From positions 310,001 through 374,000 of the forward strand of contig NZ_JALHRX010000002.1 in the NCBI RefSeq assembly GCF_023952475.1: 64,000 nt of DNA, written 5' to 3'. Made by a program: the position numbers and the translations under genes. The notes under the pieces are model-generated. The model did no database searches. It was not told the origin of the DNA and saw only the letters and a list, made by a program, of their open reading frames with translations. Source of the DNA: Cupriavidus sp. WGlv3 (GTDB lineage Bacteria; Pseudomonadota; Gammaproteobacteria; Burkholderiales; Burkholderiaceae). Shown here piece by piece: positions 1 to 15,000 of this stretch; positions within the stretch are counted from its first letter, which is position 1, and every line of letters begins with the position of its first letter.

Positions 1-3000
1 GCTGTCGCTGATCCTGTCGATCGGTCGCGAGTTCGGCCTGCGCGCGATGCGGCTCCCGCGCGAGGCGGGCGCGCCCTGGCTGCTGCGCCCGTGGCTGGCG
101 TTGCTGCGCCGCCGGCTGGACCGCGCCGGCATTGCGCACAACGATTACGTGGTCGGCATCGCGCGCAGCGGCCAGATGGACGAGGCCGCGCTGCTGCAGG
201 CGCTGGCGCGACTGCCCGCGGGCGTGGGCGAGATCTACCTGCATCCGGCAGTGGCGTCCGGCGCGGCCATCGCCCCGTCGATGCACGGCTACCGCCACGC
301 CGACGAACTGGCTGCGCTGCTGTCGCCGCGCGTGCGCGCCGCGCTGGAGCAGGCGGCCCACCGGCGCGGCGGCTTTGCCGATGTGCTGGGCAGCAGGACC
401 TTCCGCTGACGATTGCCGATGAAACGCCTGGCCTACCTGACCGGACTGCTCGGGCTGCTGGCGCTGACCGCGCTGGTGATCCACCAGGGCGCCGGCGATA
501 TCGCCGCCGTGATGGCCCGGGGCGGCTGGCCGCTGTTGCTGCTGGTGCCGCTGCACGCGCTGCCGCTGCTGCTCGACGCGCAGGGCTGGCGCGTGCTGCT
601 GACCTCCGCCGATCCCGATGAACGTGCCGGCGTCGGCTTCCTGTGGTGGGTCGCCGCGGTGCGCGAGGCGGTGGGCCGCCTGCTGCCCACCGTGGGCGTG
701 GGCGGCGAACTGGTCGGCATCCGCCTGACGCGGCTGCGCATCCACGACACCACCGCGGTCACCGCCAGCGTGGTGGTCGAAGTGATGGTGACGATGTTCT
801 CGCAATACCTGTTCGCCGCCACCGGCGTGCTGATGCTGGTGGTCGCGCTGCAGCAGCGCGCCAGCGCGTGGATCATCCTGGCCGGCCTGCTGCTGTCGCT
901 GCCGGTGCCGGTGCTGTTCGCGCTGTCGCTGCGCCACGCCGCCTTGTTCGAGAAGCTGGAAGGCGCGGCGCGCCGGCTGTTCGGCGCCGACCACCGCATC
1001 GTCGCGCTGATCGATGGCGCGCGCCTGGACGCGCATATCCGCGCGCTCAACCGGCGCCACCGCGAACTGGCCAAGGCCCTCGGCTGGCAACTGGCCGGGC
1101 TGCTCAGCGGCACGCTGGAGATCTGGCTGGCGCTGTGGCTGCTGGGCCATCCGGTGCCGTTCTGGCAGGCGCTGGCGATCGAGTCGCTGACGCAGGCCGC
1201 GCGCCACGTGGCGTTCTTCGTGCCGGCCGGGCTGGGCGTGCAGGAAGCGGTGGTGATGCTGCTGGGCCAGGTGCTGGGGATGAGCGCGGAGGTGGCGCTG
1301 GCGCTGGCGCTGGTCAAGCGCGCGCGCGAAATCCTGTTCGGGGTGCCAGCGCTGCTGTCATGGCAGTGGGTGGAACTGCGCCGCTGGCGGCGCAGCGTCG
1401 ACGGCAGACAGCGAGCGCCCTAGCGCCACCACGGTGCGAGCCCGCTCAGATCTCCGACGCCTGGCGCGCGTTGTGCGTGGTCAGGTACTTCACCAGCCCG
1501 TCGACCCCGTTGCGCGCGACGATGTCGGCAAACTGCTTGCGGTACACCTCGATCAGCCACGCCCCCATCATGTTGATGTCATAGATCTTCCAGCCGGTCG
1601 CGGTGCGCTGCAGGCGGTAGTCGATCTGCATCTCGTCGGCATTGTTGATCACGCGCGTCTGCACCACCACGTCGGTGGCGCCGCTGGCGGCCTTGGCCGG
1701 CTGGTAGCGGAACCTGACGTTCTGCTCGCGCAGTTGCGCCAGCGAGACCGCATAGCTGCGCACCAGCAGGGTCTGGAACTGCTCGTAAAGTTGTTGCTGC
1801 TGCTCCGGCGTGGCCGTGCGCCAGGCGCCGCCCAGCGCCAGCCGCGTGGTGCGCTGGAAATCGGTGTACGGCAGGAATTGCTTCTGCACTACCGCGGTGA
1901 TCTTCCCCAAGTCACCGGCGCGGGTCTCGGGCTGGGACTGGATGGTGCCGATCACGCCCTCCACCGCGGCCTGCACCAGCCGCTCGGGGCTGGCGCGCAG
2001 GTCGCCGGGCTGGACTGCCTGGGCGTGCACGACGGATGCCATGGCCATCGCCGCAAGCGGCGCCACGGAAAGCAAACGGTGAATCGTCATGGATGCAAGT
2101 GCGGGGAAATGACTGAAGACGGTGAAGCGGCGGCGCCGCGCTGCACGACGGCCCCGGCCGGCACCGGCTGACAGTGTATAGCGGATCCGCCCGCATCGCG
2201 GCGGCGCCCGCGCCGCATGGCGCATACCGCATACCGCACGGCGCCAGCCGATATACTCGCGGTTCGTGCTCCTTCCGGATCCGTCCATGCTGACCTCGCT
2301 GCTGACACGCATCGTCCGGCTTGCCACCGCCTGGCCGTGGCGCGTCATCCTGCTGGCGGCACTGCTGACGGCCGCCAGCGGCATCTACGTGGCCCGCAAT
2401 TTCGCCATCAACACCGACATCGGCCGCCTGCTGGATTCCGACGCGCCCTGGGCCCAGCGCGACGAGGCCATCGCCAGGGCCTTTCCGCAGCGCGGCCAGA
2501 TGATCCTGGCGGTGGTGCAGGCGCCGGCCGCGGAGCTGGCCGATGCCGCCGCCGATGCGCTGGCCGAAGCCTTGCGCCGGCAGCCGGCGCGTTTCACCGC
2601 GGTCAGCCAGCCCGGCGGCGGCGCCTTCTTTGCGCACAACGGCCTGCTGTTCGCCGGCACCGATGAGGTCCGCCAGCTGACGCAGCAGCTCATGCAGGCG
2701 CGTCCGCTGGTCAACGCCCTCGCACACGATCCGACGCTGCGCGGCCTGTCCGATGTGCTCACCACCACGCTGGCGCTGCCGCTGCAGATGGGGCAGGTCA
2801 AGCTGGGCGACATGGCCGGGCTGATGGGCAGCAGCGCGCGCACGCTGGACCAGGTGCTGGCCGGCAAGCCTGCCGCGCTGTCGTGGGCGGGGCTGCTCGA
2901 CGACAGCCTCAAGCCCGGCCCCGACGGCCAGGTCTACCGCTATGTCGCGCTCAGCCCGGTGCTCGACTATAGCGACCTCAAAGCCGGCGCCGCGGCCGCG

Positions 3001-6000
3001 CGCGCGATCCGCCACGCCGCGGACGAACTGCAGCTGGCGCAGCGCTACCAGGCCTCGGTGCGCCTGACCGGCCCGCAGGCGCTGGCCGACGATGAGTTCG
3101 CCTCGGTCAGCGACGGTGCCGTGCTCAACGGCGTGCTGACAGTGCTGGCGGTAGTGCTGATCCTGTGGCTGGCGCTGCGTTCGGCGCGGCTGATCGTGGC
3201 GGTGCTGGCGAGCCTGCTCGCCGGGCTGCTGATCACCGCCGCGCTGGGGCTGGCCATGGTGGGCGCGCTGAACATGATCTCGGTGGCCTTCGCGGTGCTG
3301 TTCGTCGGCCTGGGCGTGGACTTCGGCATCCAGTTCGGCGTGCGCTACCGCGCCGAGCGCCATGGCCGCGACCATATCGTCGATGCGCTGGGCCTGGCCG
3401 CGCGCGCCGTCGGCGCGCCGCTGGCGCTGGCCGCCGCGGCCACGGCGGCGGCGTTCTTCTGCTTCCTGCCTACCGACTACCGCGGCGTGGCCGAGCTGGG
3501 CCTGATCGCCGGCGTCGGCATGGTGGTGGCGTTCGCCACCACCTTCACGCTGCTGCCAGCGCTGATCGCGGTGCTCCGGCCCGGCGGCGAATCCGCGTCG
3601 CCGGGCTTTGCCTGGCTGGCGCCGGCGGACCGCTTCTTTGACCGCTACCGCAAGCCGGTGCTGCTGGTGACGCTGCTCGCCATCCTCGCGGGCGCGCCGC
3701 TGCTGCCGCACCTGCGCTTCGACTTCGACCCGCTGCACCTGAAGGACCCGCAGTCCGAATCGATGGCCACGCTGCTGTCGCTCCAGGATGCGCCGCAGGC
3801 CGGCACCGACGATGTCAGCGTGCTGGCGCCGTCGCTGCCGGCCGCGCACGCGCTGGCGGGCCAGCTCGCGGCCCTGCCCGAAGTCGCGCGCGCGCTCACG
3901 CTGCAGAGCTTTATTCCCGAGGACCAGCCGCCCAAGCTGCAGGCCATCGGCCAGGCCTCGGCCGCGCTGATGCCGGCGCTGACGCAAGCCACCGCGGCGC
4001 CCGCCACCGACAGCGCGCGCGTCAATGCGCTGCGCAATGCCGCGCGGCAGCTGGCCATCGCCGCTGACGAGCATCCCGGTCCTGGCGCCGCCGAAGCGGC
4101 GCACCTTTCCGCCACGCTGAAAAAGCTGGCCGCGGCCGATGCGCCCACGCGCGACCGCGCCGAGCGCGCCATCGCCCTGCCGCTGCAGCTGGCACTGGCA
4201 AGACTGAAGCTGGCGCTGACGCCGCAGGCAGTCAGCCAGCAGACGCTGCCACCCGAGCTGGTGCGCGACTGGATCGCCCCGGACGGGCGCGCGCTGGTCA
4301 ACGTCAGCCCGCGCCTGCCGCCCCCCGCCAGCGCGCAGCGAGAAGCCGCGCTGGCGCGCTTTATCGCCGCGGTGCAGCGCGTGGCGCCCGCCGCCACCGG
4401 CGGACCGATTTCAATCCGCGGCTCGGCCGATACCATCATGACCGCGTTTGCGCAGGCGGGTGCCTGGGCGGTGCTGTCGATCACCGTCCTGCTGTGGATC
4501 ACGCTGCGCCGCTTCGCCGACGTGCTGCGCACGCTGATTCCGCTGCTGGTGTCGGCCATCGTCACGCTGGAGCTGTGCGTGGTGTTCGGCATTGCGCTGA
4601 ACTTCGCCAACGTGATCGCGCTGCCGCTGCTGCTGGGCGTGGGCGTGGCCTTCAAGATCTACTACGTGATCGCCTGGCGGCACGGCAAGACCCAGCTGCT
4701 GCAGTCCAGCCTGACGCACGCCGTGCTGTACAGCGCCGCGACCACCGCGGTCGCCTTCGGCAGCCTGTGGCTGTCGCAGCATCCCGGCACCGCCAGCATG
4801 GGCAAGCTGCTGGCGCTGGCACTGGCCTGCACGCTGGTCGGCGCGGTCTTCTTCCAGCCGATCCTGATGGGCCGGCCGCGCGAAGGCAGCCATCACGAGC
4901 CGGAGCAGCCGGCCCGGCCCTGAACCGTTCTTCTCGCGCGACCGATCCTGTTGCCTCGATGCCTGTTCCGCTTCGCTTTACGACGCTCGCCACGACCGCC
5001 ATCGCCGCAGCCGTGCTCGCAGGCTGCGCCACCGGCCCGCAAGCCAGTCCAACCGATCCGCTGGAGCCGATGAACCGCGCCATCTTCACCGTCAACGACA
5101 AGCTGGACCAGTATGTCGCGATGCCGGTGGCCAGGGGCTACCGGGCGGTCACGCCGCAGCCGGTGCGCGCGGCGGTCAGCCATTTCTATTCGAACCTCGC
5201 GGACATCGGCAACTTTGCCAACAACCTGCTGCAGGGCAAGGGCGTGGCGGCGGCGGAGAGCTTTATGCGGGTGGCGATGAATTCCGTGCTGGGCCTTGGT
5301 GGGCTGGTCGATATCGCCACGCCCGCCGGGCTGCCGAAGCACTCGCAGGATTTCGGGCTGACGCTGGGCACGTGGGGCGTGCCGTCAGGGCCCTACCTGG
5401 TGCTGCCGCTGTTCGGCCCCAGCTCGTTCCGCGACGGCGCGGGCCTGTATGTGAATTTCTGGTTCGATCCCACCACCTATGCCGAGCCGGCGGTGCGCAA
5501 CTCGGTGTACGGGATGAACGTGGTCGACGTGCGCACCAACCTGCTGGGCGCGACCGACCTGCTCAAGCTGGCGGCGCTGGACAAGTACGCCTTTGTGCGC
5601 GACGCGTACCTGCAGCGGCGGCGCTACCTGCTCGGCGAGAACACCGCGTTGCCGGACTACGGGGATGACGAGGACGCCGGCGCGGAACCGGCGCCGGCAG
5701 CACCGGCAGCCCCCGCCGGAACGCCGGCGCCCGCGCAACCTCAGGCGCCCCGCTGAGGCATTTAGTTGCCGATACCCAGCAGCACCACCTCGAAGGTCAG
5801 CGTGGCGTTCGGCGGGATCGTGCCCGGCACGCCGCGCGCGCCGTAGGCGGTGCCCGGCGGGCAGGTCAGGCGCGCCTTGCCGCCCACCTGCATGGCCTGC
5901 ACGCCCTCGGTCCAGCACGGGATCACGCGGTTGAGCGGAAACGAGATCGGCTGGCCGCGTTTGTACGAGCTGTCGAATTCGGTGCCATCCGCAAGTGTGC

Positions 6001-9000
6001 CGCGGTAGTGCACCTGTACCGTGTCGGTGGCCTTGGGCGAGGCGCCGGTGCCCTTGATCAGGTGCTGGATGGTCATGCCCGACGCCAGCGTCTGCGGCGC
6101 CGCGGCAGGGGCAGCAGGGGCGGCGGAGGCGGCAGGCGCCGAAGCGGCCGGCCCGGCAGCGCAGGCGGCGCCGGCAAGGGTCAGGGTGCCAAGGAAAAGC
6201 GCGAGTGTTTTCATGGAAGGCCTGCTCTCGAGGTCGTGATTGGGGATGCGGCAGTTTAACCGACGCGCGCCGCCGGTATGGCGGCGGCGGCATATCGGGC
6301 ACCGCGGCCGCGCCGCCCGCAGGCATGGTGCGCCGCACCGCGCCGCACCCGTTACACCGGGCGTTTTGCCGTCTACGATGGTTCGTGACAGCCCGCTGCC
6401 GTGCGGGCGCACGGAGACGGTCATGGCACTGACGGATTCCAGGGACCTCGCGGTCTCGACCTTGAACACGCGCTCGGTGGCGCAGTACGAGACCGCCCTG
6501 CGCCTGCTGAACGGCTATTACGGCGACCCGCTCGCCGTGATCGACGCAGCGCTGGCCGACGACCCCGGCTTCGCCATGGGCCACGCGCTGCGCGCCGCGC
6601 TGATGGTGACCTCCGGCGACGGCACCGCCGAGCCCATGCTGCGCCAGAGCGTCGAGGCCGGCGAAGCGCTGCACGCCCGCGCCAACGAGCGCGAGCGCCG
6701 CCATATCGCCGCGGCGCGCGCCTGGCTCGACGGCGATTTCGAGCGCGCCGTGCGCTGCTATGGCGACATCGTGATCGATTATCCACGCGACCTGCTGGCG
6801 CTGCAGACCGCGCACCTGGGCGACTTCCTGCTGGGCCAGTCGACCATGCTGCGCGACCGCGTGGCGCAGGCGCTGCCGCACTGGGATGCCGGCATGCCCG
6901 GCTACGGCTACCTGCTCGGCATGCACGCGTTCGGCCTGGAAGAGACCCAGCTCTACGAGCGTGCCGAGGAAGCCGGACGGCGCGCGCTGGAATGCCAGCC
7001 GCGCGATCCGTGGGCCGTGCACGCGGTGGCGCACGTGATGGAGATGCAGGGTCGGACCGACGAGGGCATTGCCTGGCTGGAAGGCCGGCGCCAGGACTGG
7101 GCCGACGACAACATGCTGGCGGTGCATAACTGGTGGCACCTGGCGCTGTTCCTGCTGGAAGACGACCGCACCGGCGAGGTACTGGCGCTATACGACCGCG
7201 CCATCAGCCGGCCCGCGCCGGCGATCGCGCTGGACCTGGTCGATGCCTCGGCGCTGCTGTGGCGGCTGCACCTGCGCGGCGTGGACGTGGGCCGGCGCTG
7301 GCATGCGGTGGCGGATGACTGGCTCGGCCGCGGCGCGGCCGGCTATTACGCCTTCAACGACGTGCATGCGGTGATGGCCAGCCTGGGCGCGCAGCGCCCC
7401 GCCGCGGCCGACCAGGTGCGCGCCGCGCTGGAGCGGGCCGCGCTGGGCAACGGCACCAACGCGATGATGTCGCGCGACGTAGGGCTGCCGGTGGCCGATG
7501 CGCTGATCGCGTTCGCGCAGGGCGATTACGCCACCGCCATCGAACTGCTGATGCCGGTGCGCCTGGTGGCCCACCGCTTCGGCGGCAGCCACGCGCAGCG
7601 CGACGTGATCGGCCTGACGCTGGTCGAAGCGGCGCTGCGTAGCGGCAGCGGCAACCTGGCGCTCGCCCTTACCGCCGAGCGCGCCGCGCTCAAGCCGGTC
7701 AGCCCGAGCCTGCGCCGGCTGGTGCAGCGCGCCGACACCTGCCGCGCGCAACCCTGAGGCAGGGAGCGGGCGCGGCGGCAAGGGCGGCAAGGTCCGCAAG
7801 TTCGGGAATGGGCGCCTATACTGCACCTGTCCTGACCGGAGACCCGCCATGCCCAGCATCCGCGCCCTGTTTCGTCGTGCCCTGCTCCGCCCCATCCTTG
7901 GCGCCGCCGCCCTGGCGATGGCGGCCGTGCCGGCCCTCGCCCACCACGGCTGGTCCACCTATGACGAGACCAAACCCATGACGCTGACCGGCAAGATCGT
8001 CGAAAGCCATTACGAGAACCCGCACGCGCATATCCGCATCGACGCCGGCGGCAAGCGCTGGCTGGCGGTGCTGGCCCCCGTGTCGCGCATGGAAGCGCGC
8101 GGCGCCACCTCGGACAAGGTCGCGGTGGGCCGCGAAGTCACGCTGGTCGGCTACGCCAGCAAGGAAAAAGCGGACGAACTGCGCGCCGAGCGCATCACCG
8201 TGGACGGCAAGACGGTCGAGCTGCGCTGAGCCGGCACGCCGCATGCCGGCGCTCTTCACCACGTGGACGGAATGGGCCAGCACGCTGGCGCGGCTGCCGT
8301 TCGCGACGGCGCTGCGCAGTTCGGCGTGGGCCTATCCCGCGGTGGAGATTGTCCACCTTGCCGGCATGGCGCTGCTGTTCGGCTCCATCTTCGTGGTCGA
8401 CATGCGGCTGGCGGGGCTGGGCCGGCGGCTGCCGGTCAGCCTGCTGCTGCGCCATGCGCTGCCCTTCACTGTCGGCGCCTTCATCGCCGTCGCGGCCAGC
8501 GGCGTGCTGCTGTTCGTGGCCCATGCCGACGAGCTGGCCGCCAACCCCGCATTCCTCGCCAAGCTGGGGCTGATCGTGCTGGCGCTGGGCAACGTGCTGT
8601 GGTTCCACGCCGGACCAGGCCGCAGCCTGCACGACCGCGAGCGCGGCTGGGACTCTGACGCAGCGCCGCCTGCCGGCGCACGCCTGAATGCGATCCTGTC
8701 CATTGCCGCCTGGCTGCTGGTGATCTGCGCCGGACGGCTGATCGCCTATGTCTGAAGCGGCACGCCGGCACGCAAGCATTGGCCGGCCCATGCCGCGAGC
8801 GCTAGCCCGCGGCCATCATGCCGGCGTCGGCGACTGCATCCCCAGCACCGCCACCAGCGCCAGCACCAGCGCGGCGGTGCCGGCTTCGAGCAGCAGGCTG
8901 CGCCGCAGCGCCTGGACTGCCTGCAGCGCCGGTCCCCGCTCGCCCGTGCGCGCAGCCGCTTCCAGGCGCGGCGCCAGCGCAAACCGGTTCGCCGCGGCCA

Positions 9001-12000
9001 GCCCGAGCATGGTGGCAAACAAGGCAAGCTTGGCGGCCAGAAGCCCGCCGTAGGACATCGGCGCGAATTCGGGCATCACCGGCCCGACGATGAGCCAGTA
9101 GTTCAGCACGCCGGTGATCACCAGCAAGGCCACGATACCGGTACCGATGCGCGCGAAGCCGTTGGCGGTGCGGCTCAGCAGCGCAAGGGCCTCGCCGTGC
9201 GGCGTCGCCCCGGGCCATGCCAGCAGCAGGAACGCCGCCAGCGCTCCCACCCATGCGCCCGCGGCGAGCAGGTGGGTCACGTCCGAGGCCAGGTGCAGGT
9301 AGCGCACCGCACCGTCGTGCATCGCGCCATGCCCGCCCCACGCCAGCGTGGCGAGCGCCACGCCGCCATACGCGGCCAGCACGGCGCACGGCGCGCGCAA
9401 GCGGTGCAAGCGGCCCAGGTTCATGCCGGCCAGCACGAACAACAGCAGCGCCGCCACGCGCACGCACCAGGCCACGCCGAAATCGGTGCCGGTGACGATC
9501 ATCGCCAGCACATGGGCCTGCAGGGCGGCATAGTCCGACGCGCCCGTCATGGCGCGCGCCATCTCGACCAGGGCCAGCAGCGACAGCGCGATGCCCACGC
9601 CGGCGCCACCCAGCGCCAGCGCGCGGCAACGCCGCGCGAAGCGGCCGGCGCGTTCATCCCGTTGCAGTGCGTAGAGACCGAACAGCGGCAGCCCGAACAC
9701 CAGCGCGAGGTCGAGATAAAGCGCCAGGCGCAGCCCGGCAGCCAGCCATTCCGGCTGCGCCAATTACTTCACCGTGAACGTGACGTTGCCATTGACGGGA
9801 TGGGTGTCGGAAGAGACCGCGCGCCAGTCCACCCGGTAGCTGCCCGGCGGCAGCGGCTGCGTGGGGGTGATGACCATGGTCTTGGGGTCATCGCTGCCCG
9901 AGACCTTCACGGCCATCTTCATCGGCGCATGGTTGGCCATGCCCGGCATGCCGGTCATCACCAGGTTGGCGCCGGAAAACTGGGTGACGAGGTTTTCGGA
10001 AAAGCGCAGTTCGATCTTCTGCGGCGCGGGCACCTCGGCCTTGTCGGCGGGCGTCGACACTTCCAGCTTGGGATGCGCGAAGGCAAGGCTGCTGGCCAGC
10101 GCGGCGGTGGCCGCAATCATGGCGTGGATCAGGGGGCGATTGGCATGCATGTTGGTCTCCGCTGAGGGATGTAGAAGTGTGATGGTCAAGGCGACCGCAT
10201 CAGAACCAGACACGGACGCCGGCGACGAAGCGCGTTTCGCCCGACTTGCCGCCGGCGGTGCGGATCATGTCGGCGGTATTGCCGAAGGTCTGGTAGCGCT
10301 CCACGCCGATATACGGGGCGAACTGCCGGCTGAACTCATAGCGCAGCCGCAGCCCCACGGTGCCGTTGGACAAGCCGCTGCCGATGCCCACTTCCGGATC
10401 GTTCTTGCCGTAGAGATTGGCCTCGATGCGCGGCTGCAGGATCAGGCGCTGCGTCAGCAGCAGCTCATATTCCGCCGACAGGCGCAGCGCGGTGCGGCCG
10501 CTGGTACCGACATAGGCAGTGGCATCGACCTCGAACCAGTACGGCGCCAGCCCCTGCACGCCGAACGCCAGCCAGTTGCGCGCCGGGCGCCCGCTGCCGG
10601 CGTCGTTGCGCAGGCCCAGTTGGGTGTCCCAGTAGCTGGCCACGGCGTGGCCCCACAGCAGCTCGGTGCGGGCTTCGTGCAGCTTGCCCCTGGAGGCCTC
10701 GCCCTCGGCCTTGAGCACCAGCTTGTCGAAGCTGTTGCCGAACCACGCCTGCGCCTCGTAGGCGGCGGCATTGTGGCCGTTGGCGTGGGCCCATTCCAGG
10801 CGGTCGACCAGCACCGAGGCGAACAGGTGCTCGTCGGCCATCACCAGCTGGCGCTTGTCGCCCAGCGCGTACTGGCCGACGCCGAGCTGGTAGCCGCCGG
10901 AATAGGCGTGCGGGTCGCGCGCGTCGGGCGGCGCGCTGCCGCCCTGCATCTTCATGTCGCCATGGTCCATGGCCGGGGCCGCCTCTTGCGGCGGCGCATT
11001 GGCGCCGTCCATGGTCTGGATCTCCGGCTGGTCCATGCCTTGCACCTGGCCGTGGTCCATCCCTTGCATCTGGCTATGGTCCATGCCCTGCATCGCGGCA
11101 GGCGCAGCCGGAGCGGCCTGTTGACCTTGGCCGTGCGCATGGCCGGCATGCGGGTCCTGCGCAAAGGCTGCGCCCATGGCGCCCAGCGCCAGCGCCGCGG
11201 CCAGCATGGGCTTCTTGTATCCGGGCATAAAAATCGAGAGTTCGGCTTGCTTCATCACGCCACCACCACTTCGCGGAACATGCCCGCATCCATATGCAGC
11301 ATCAGGTGGCAATGCCAGGCCCAGCGCCCCAGGGCATCGGCAGTGACCAGGAAGCTGATGCGCTGCGCCGGCTGCACCGGGATGGTGTGGCGCCGCGCCT
11401 GGAAGCTGCCGTCGGGCGCCTCCAGTTCGCTCCACATGCCGTGCAGGTGCATGGGGTGGGTCATCATGGTGTCGTTGTGCAGGATCACGCGCAGCCGTTC
11501 GCCATGCTTGAAGTAGATCGGCGTGGACTTGCCGAACTCGACCCCGTCGAACGACCACGTATAGCGCTCCATGTTGCCGGTCAGGTGCAGCTCGACCTCG
11601 CGCCCCGGCCCGCGCGCATCCATGGCCCCGCCGACGGTGTGCTGGTCGGCCAGCGTCAGCACGCGCCTGCCGTTGTTGCGCAGGCCGATGCCGGGGTCGT
11701 CGAGGTTGGTGCGGGCCATGTCGACGCGCATGTCGGTGCCGGCGCCATATTCGGTGCGGGCATGGCGTGCGGTCTTGCTGGGCACCCGCAGCGCGTCGGC
11801 GGGCGCCATCGCGTGCTGGCTGTGGTCCATGCCGGCATGGTCCATGCCCGCCATCGGCATCGCACCATGGCCGGCGTGGGCACCGTGGCCGCCGTGGCCG
11901 CCATCTCCTCCATGGCCGCCATGGCCGGTCATCGCGCCCATCATGTCGGTCATGGTCAGCCATTCGGCCCGGTCCAGCGCGGGCACCGGCGCCGACAGGC

Positions 12001-15000
12001 CTTCGCGTACCGCCAGCGTGCCGCGTGCATAGCCGGTGCGGTCCATCGACTGCGCGAACAGGGTGTAGGCGTCGTCCTGCGGCGTCACGATGGCGTCGCA
12101 GGTCTCGCCCGGGCCGAAGCGGAATTCGTCGACGGTGACGGGCTCGATGTCCTGGCCGTCGACCTGCACCACGCGCAGCTGGAGCCCCGGAATGCGCACG
12201 TCGTAGAAGGTGTTGCCCGAGCCGTTGATAAAGCGCAGGCGCACAGTCTCGCCGCGGCGGAACAGGCCGGTCCAGTTGCCCGCCGGCGTGACGCCATTGG
12301 CCAGGTGGGTCAGGGTGGCACTGGACAGGTCCGCCAGGTCGGTCGGGCTCATCCGCATCTGGTTCCACATGCGGCGCTTGTCCAGCGCCTGCTTCAGGCC
12401 GTCGCGCGACACGTCGCGGAAGAAGTCGACCACCGTGGGCTGGTTGTAGTTGTAGTAGTCGCCCTGGATCTTGAGCTTGTTCAGCACCCGCATCGGGTCT
12501 TCGTCGGTCCAGTCCGACAGCAGTACGGTATGGTCGCGATCGGCGTGGGCGCGCTCGTGCCCGGAGACCGGATCGATGACGATGCCGCCATACACGCCGG
12601 TCATCTCCTGAAAGCCGGAGTGCGAGTGATACCAGTAGCTGCCGGTCTGCGTGACCTTGAAGCGGTAGGTAAAGGTCTCGCCGGGCGGGATGCCCGGGAA
12701 GCTGATGCCGGGCACGCCGTCCATCTGGTAAGGCAGGATGATGCCGTGCCAGTGGATCGAAGTGGCCTCGCGCAGGCGGTTGGTCACGCGGATGGTGACG
12801 GTGTCGCCCTCGCGCCAGCGCAGCGTCGGGCCGGGCAGCATGCCGTTGATGGTGGTGGCGATGGTCGGCTTGCCGGTGTAGTTGACCAGCGATTCGCCGA
12901 TCACCAGGTCGAACTCGGTGCCGCGCAGCACCGGGCCGGCACCGCTGCCCGCCGGGGCGGGCTGCCCCTCGCGCGCGCCGCCGCCGTGCCCGGCATGCTG
13001 TGCCCAGGCGCTGCCACCCAGCCCGAGGCCGGCCACCACGCCGCCGGCGGCCAGCCCCTGCACGAAGCGGCGGCGCCGCAGGTCGGGCAAGCCGGAAAGC
13101 GGATCAGGCAGCAAATGGGGCAGCGCTAGGCGGCCGGGGCTTGGATGGCGTCGCATGTCACATCGGTTCGGTTAGTAGGCCTGCCAAGCGTAGCCAGCGC
13201 CACCCTACCGAGGTCTGACCGGAACATGACAATCCGGTAATCTTGCGGTCATGTTGGCGCCGGCAACGCCGGCGTAGAGTTGCCTGGCCGTAATAAGGAG
13301 CGATCGGCCGGCCCGATCGCATAAGGAAAGTGCTGATGAAACTGCTTGTGGTGGAGGACGAGTCCAAGACCGGCGAATACCTGCGCCAGGGGCTGACCGA
13401 GGCGGGCTTCGTCGTCGACCTGGTGCGCAACGGTCTGGACGGCCAGCACATGGCCATGACCGAGCCCTACGACCTGATCATCCTGGACGTGATGCTGCCG
13501 GACGTGGATGGCTGGCGCATCGTGCAGGCGCTGCGCGCGGGACAGAATGCGGTGCCAGTGCTGTTCCTGACCGCGCGCGACAGCGTGGCGGACCGCGTCA
13601 AGGGGTTGGAGCTGGGTGCCGACGATTACCTGGTCAAGCCGTTCGCCTTCTCCGAACTGCTGGCGCGCGTGCGCACGCTGCTGCGCCGCGGTACCGCGCA
13701 GATGGCGCTGGACCGTATCCAGGTGGCCGACCTGGTGCTGGACCTGACCCGCCGGCGCGCCACGCGCGCCGGGCGCCGCATCACGCTGACCAGCAAGGAG
13801 TTCGCGCTGCTGGAGCTGCTGGCGCGCCGCCGCGGCGAGGTGCTGCCGCGCTCGCTGATCGCCTCGCAGGTGTGGGACATGAACTTCGACAGCGACAGCA
13901 ATGTCATCGACGTCGCGATCCGGCGCCTGCGCGCCAAGATCGACGACGGCTTCGAGGCCCGCCTGATCCAGACCGTGCGCGGCATGGGCTATGTGCTGGA
14001 GGCGCCCGAAGCCGCCGATGAAGCAGACGCGCCGCCGGCAAACGACGGGCAGCCCACATGAAACCCCGACTGTCGCTGACGGCACGGCTCACCATCCTGT
14101 TCTCGCTGTCGTCGGCGGCGGTGCTGCTGGGGCTGGGCGTGCTGATCTGGCTGGCGATCGACGATCATTTCGCCGACGAGGACTATGCGGTGCTGGCCGA
14201 CAACGTGCGGCTGATCGAGAAGATCGCCGCCGACGGCCCGGCGGCGTCATTGCCGCAGCGCCTGGGGCCGGCGCTGGAACACCATGCCGGCTTCGTCGCC
14301 GAAGTGCGTGGCGCCAATGGCAAGCGCCTGTACGCCACGCGGGATTTCGATTTCCGCCCGGCGCTGGCCGCCGCCGCGCAGGCGCCGGCAGCCAACGACG
14401 CCTTTGCCTGGGAACAGCAGGGGCAGACCTACCGCGGGCTGCGTGCGCAGCTGGCGGTGGCGCATGCTGGTGCACAATCTGGCGGCGAGCCGGGCGCACT
14501 GCAGGTGCTGGTCGGCATGGACACGGCGCTGCATGACCATTTCCTGCACGCGTTCCGCAACACGCTAGCCTTCTACGGCACGCTGGCGGCGCTGGCGAGC
14601 GGGCTGCTGGGCTGGTGGGCGGCGCGCCGCGGACTGTCGCCGCTGCGCACCATGGCCTCGCGCGCGCGCACCGTGACCGCGCACAAGCTGGACGAGCGCA
14701 TGCCGGTCGAGACCGTGCCGGTGGAAATGGCCGACCTGGCCGCCACCCTCAACGCGATGCTGGAGCGCTTGCAGCGCGACTTCGCGCGCCTGTCGGAATT
14801 CTCGTCGGACCTGGCGCACGAACTGCGCACGCCGATCACCAACCTGATGACGCAGACCCAGGTGGTGCTGTCGCAGCCGCGCGATGCGGCGCGCTACCGC
14901 GACGTGCTGGCCTCGAACGTGGAAGAGCTGCAGCGGCTGTCGCGCATGGTCTCGGACATGCTGTACCTGGCCAAGACCGAGCATGGCATCACGCTGCCCA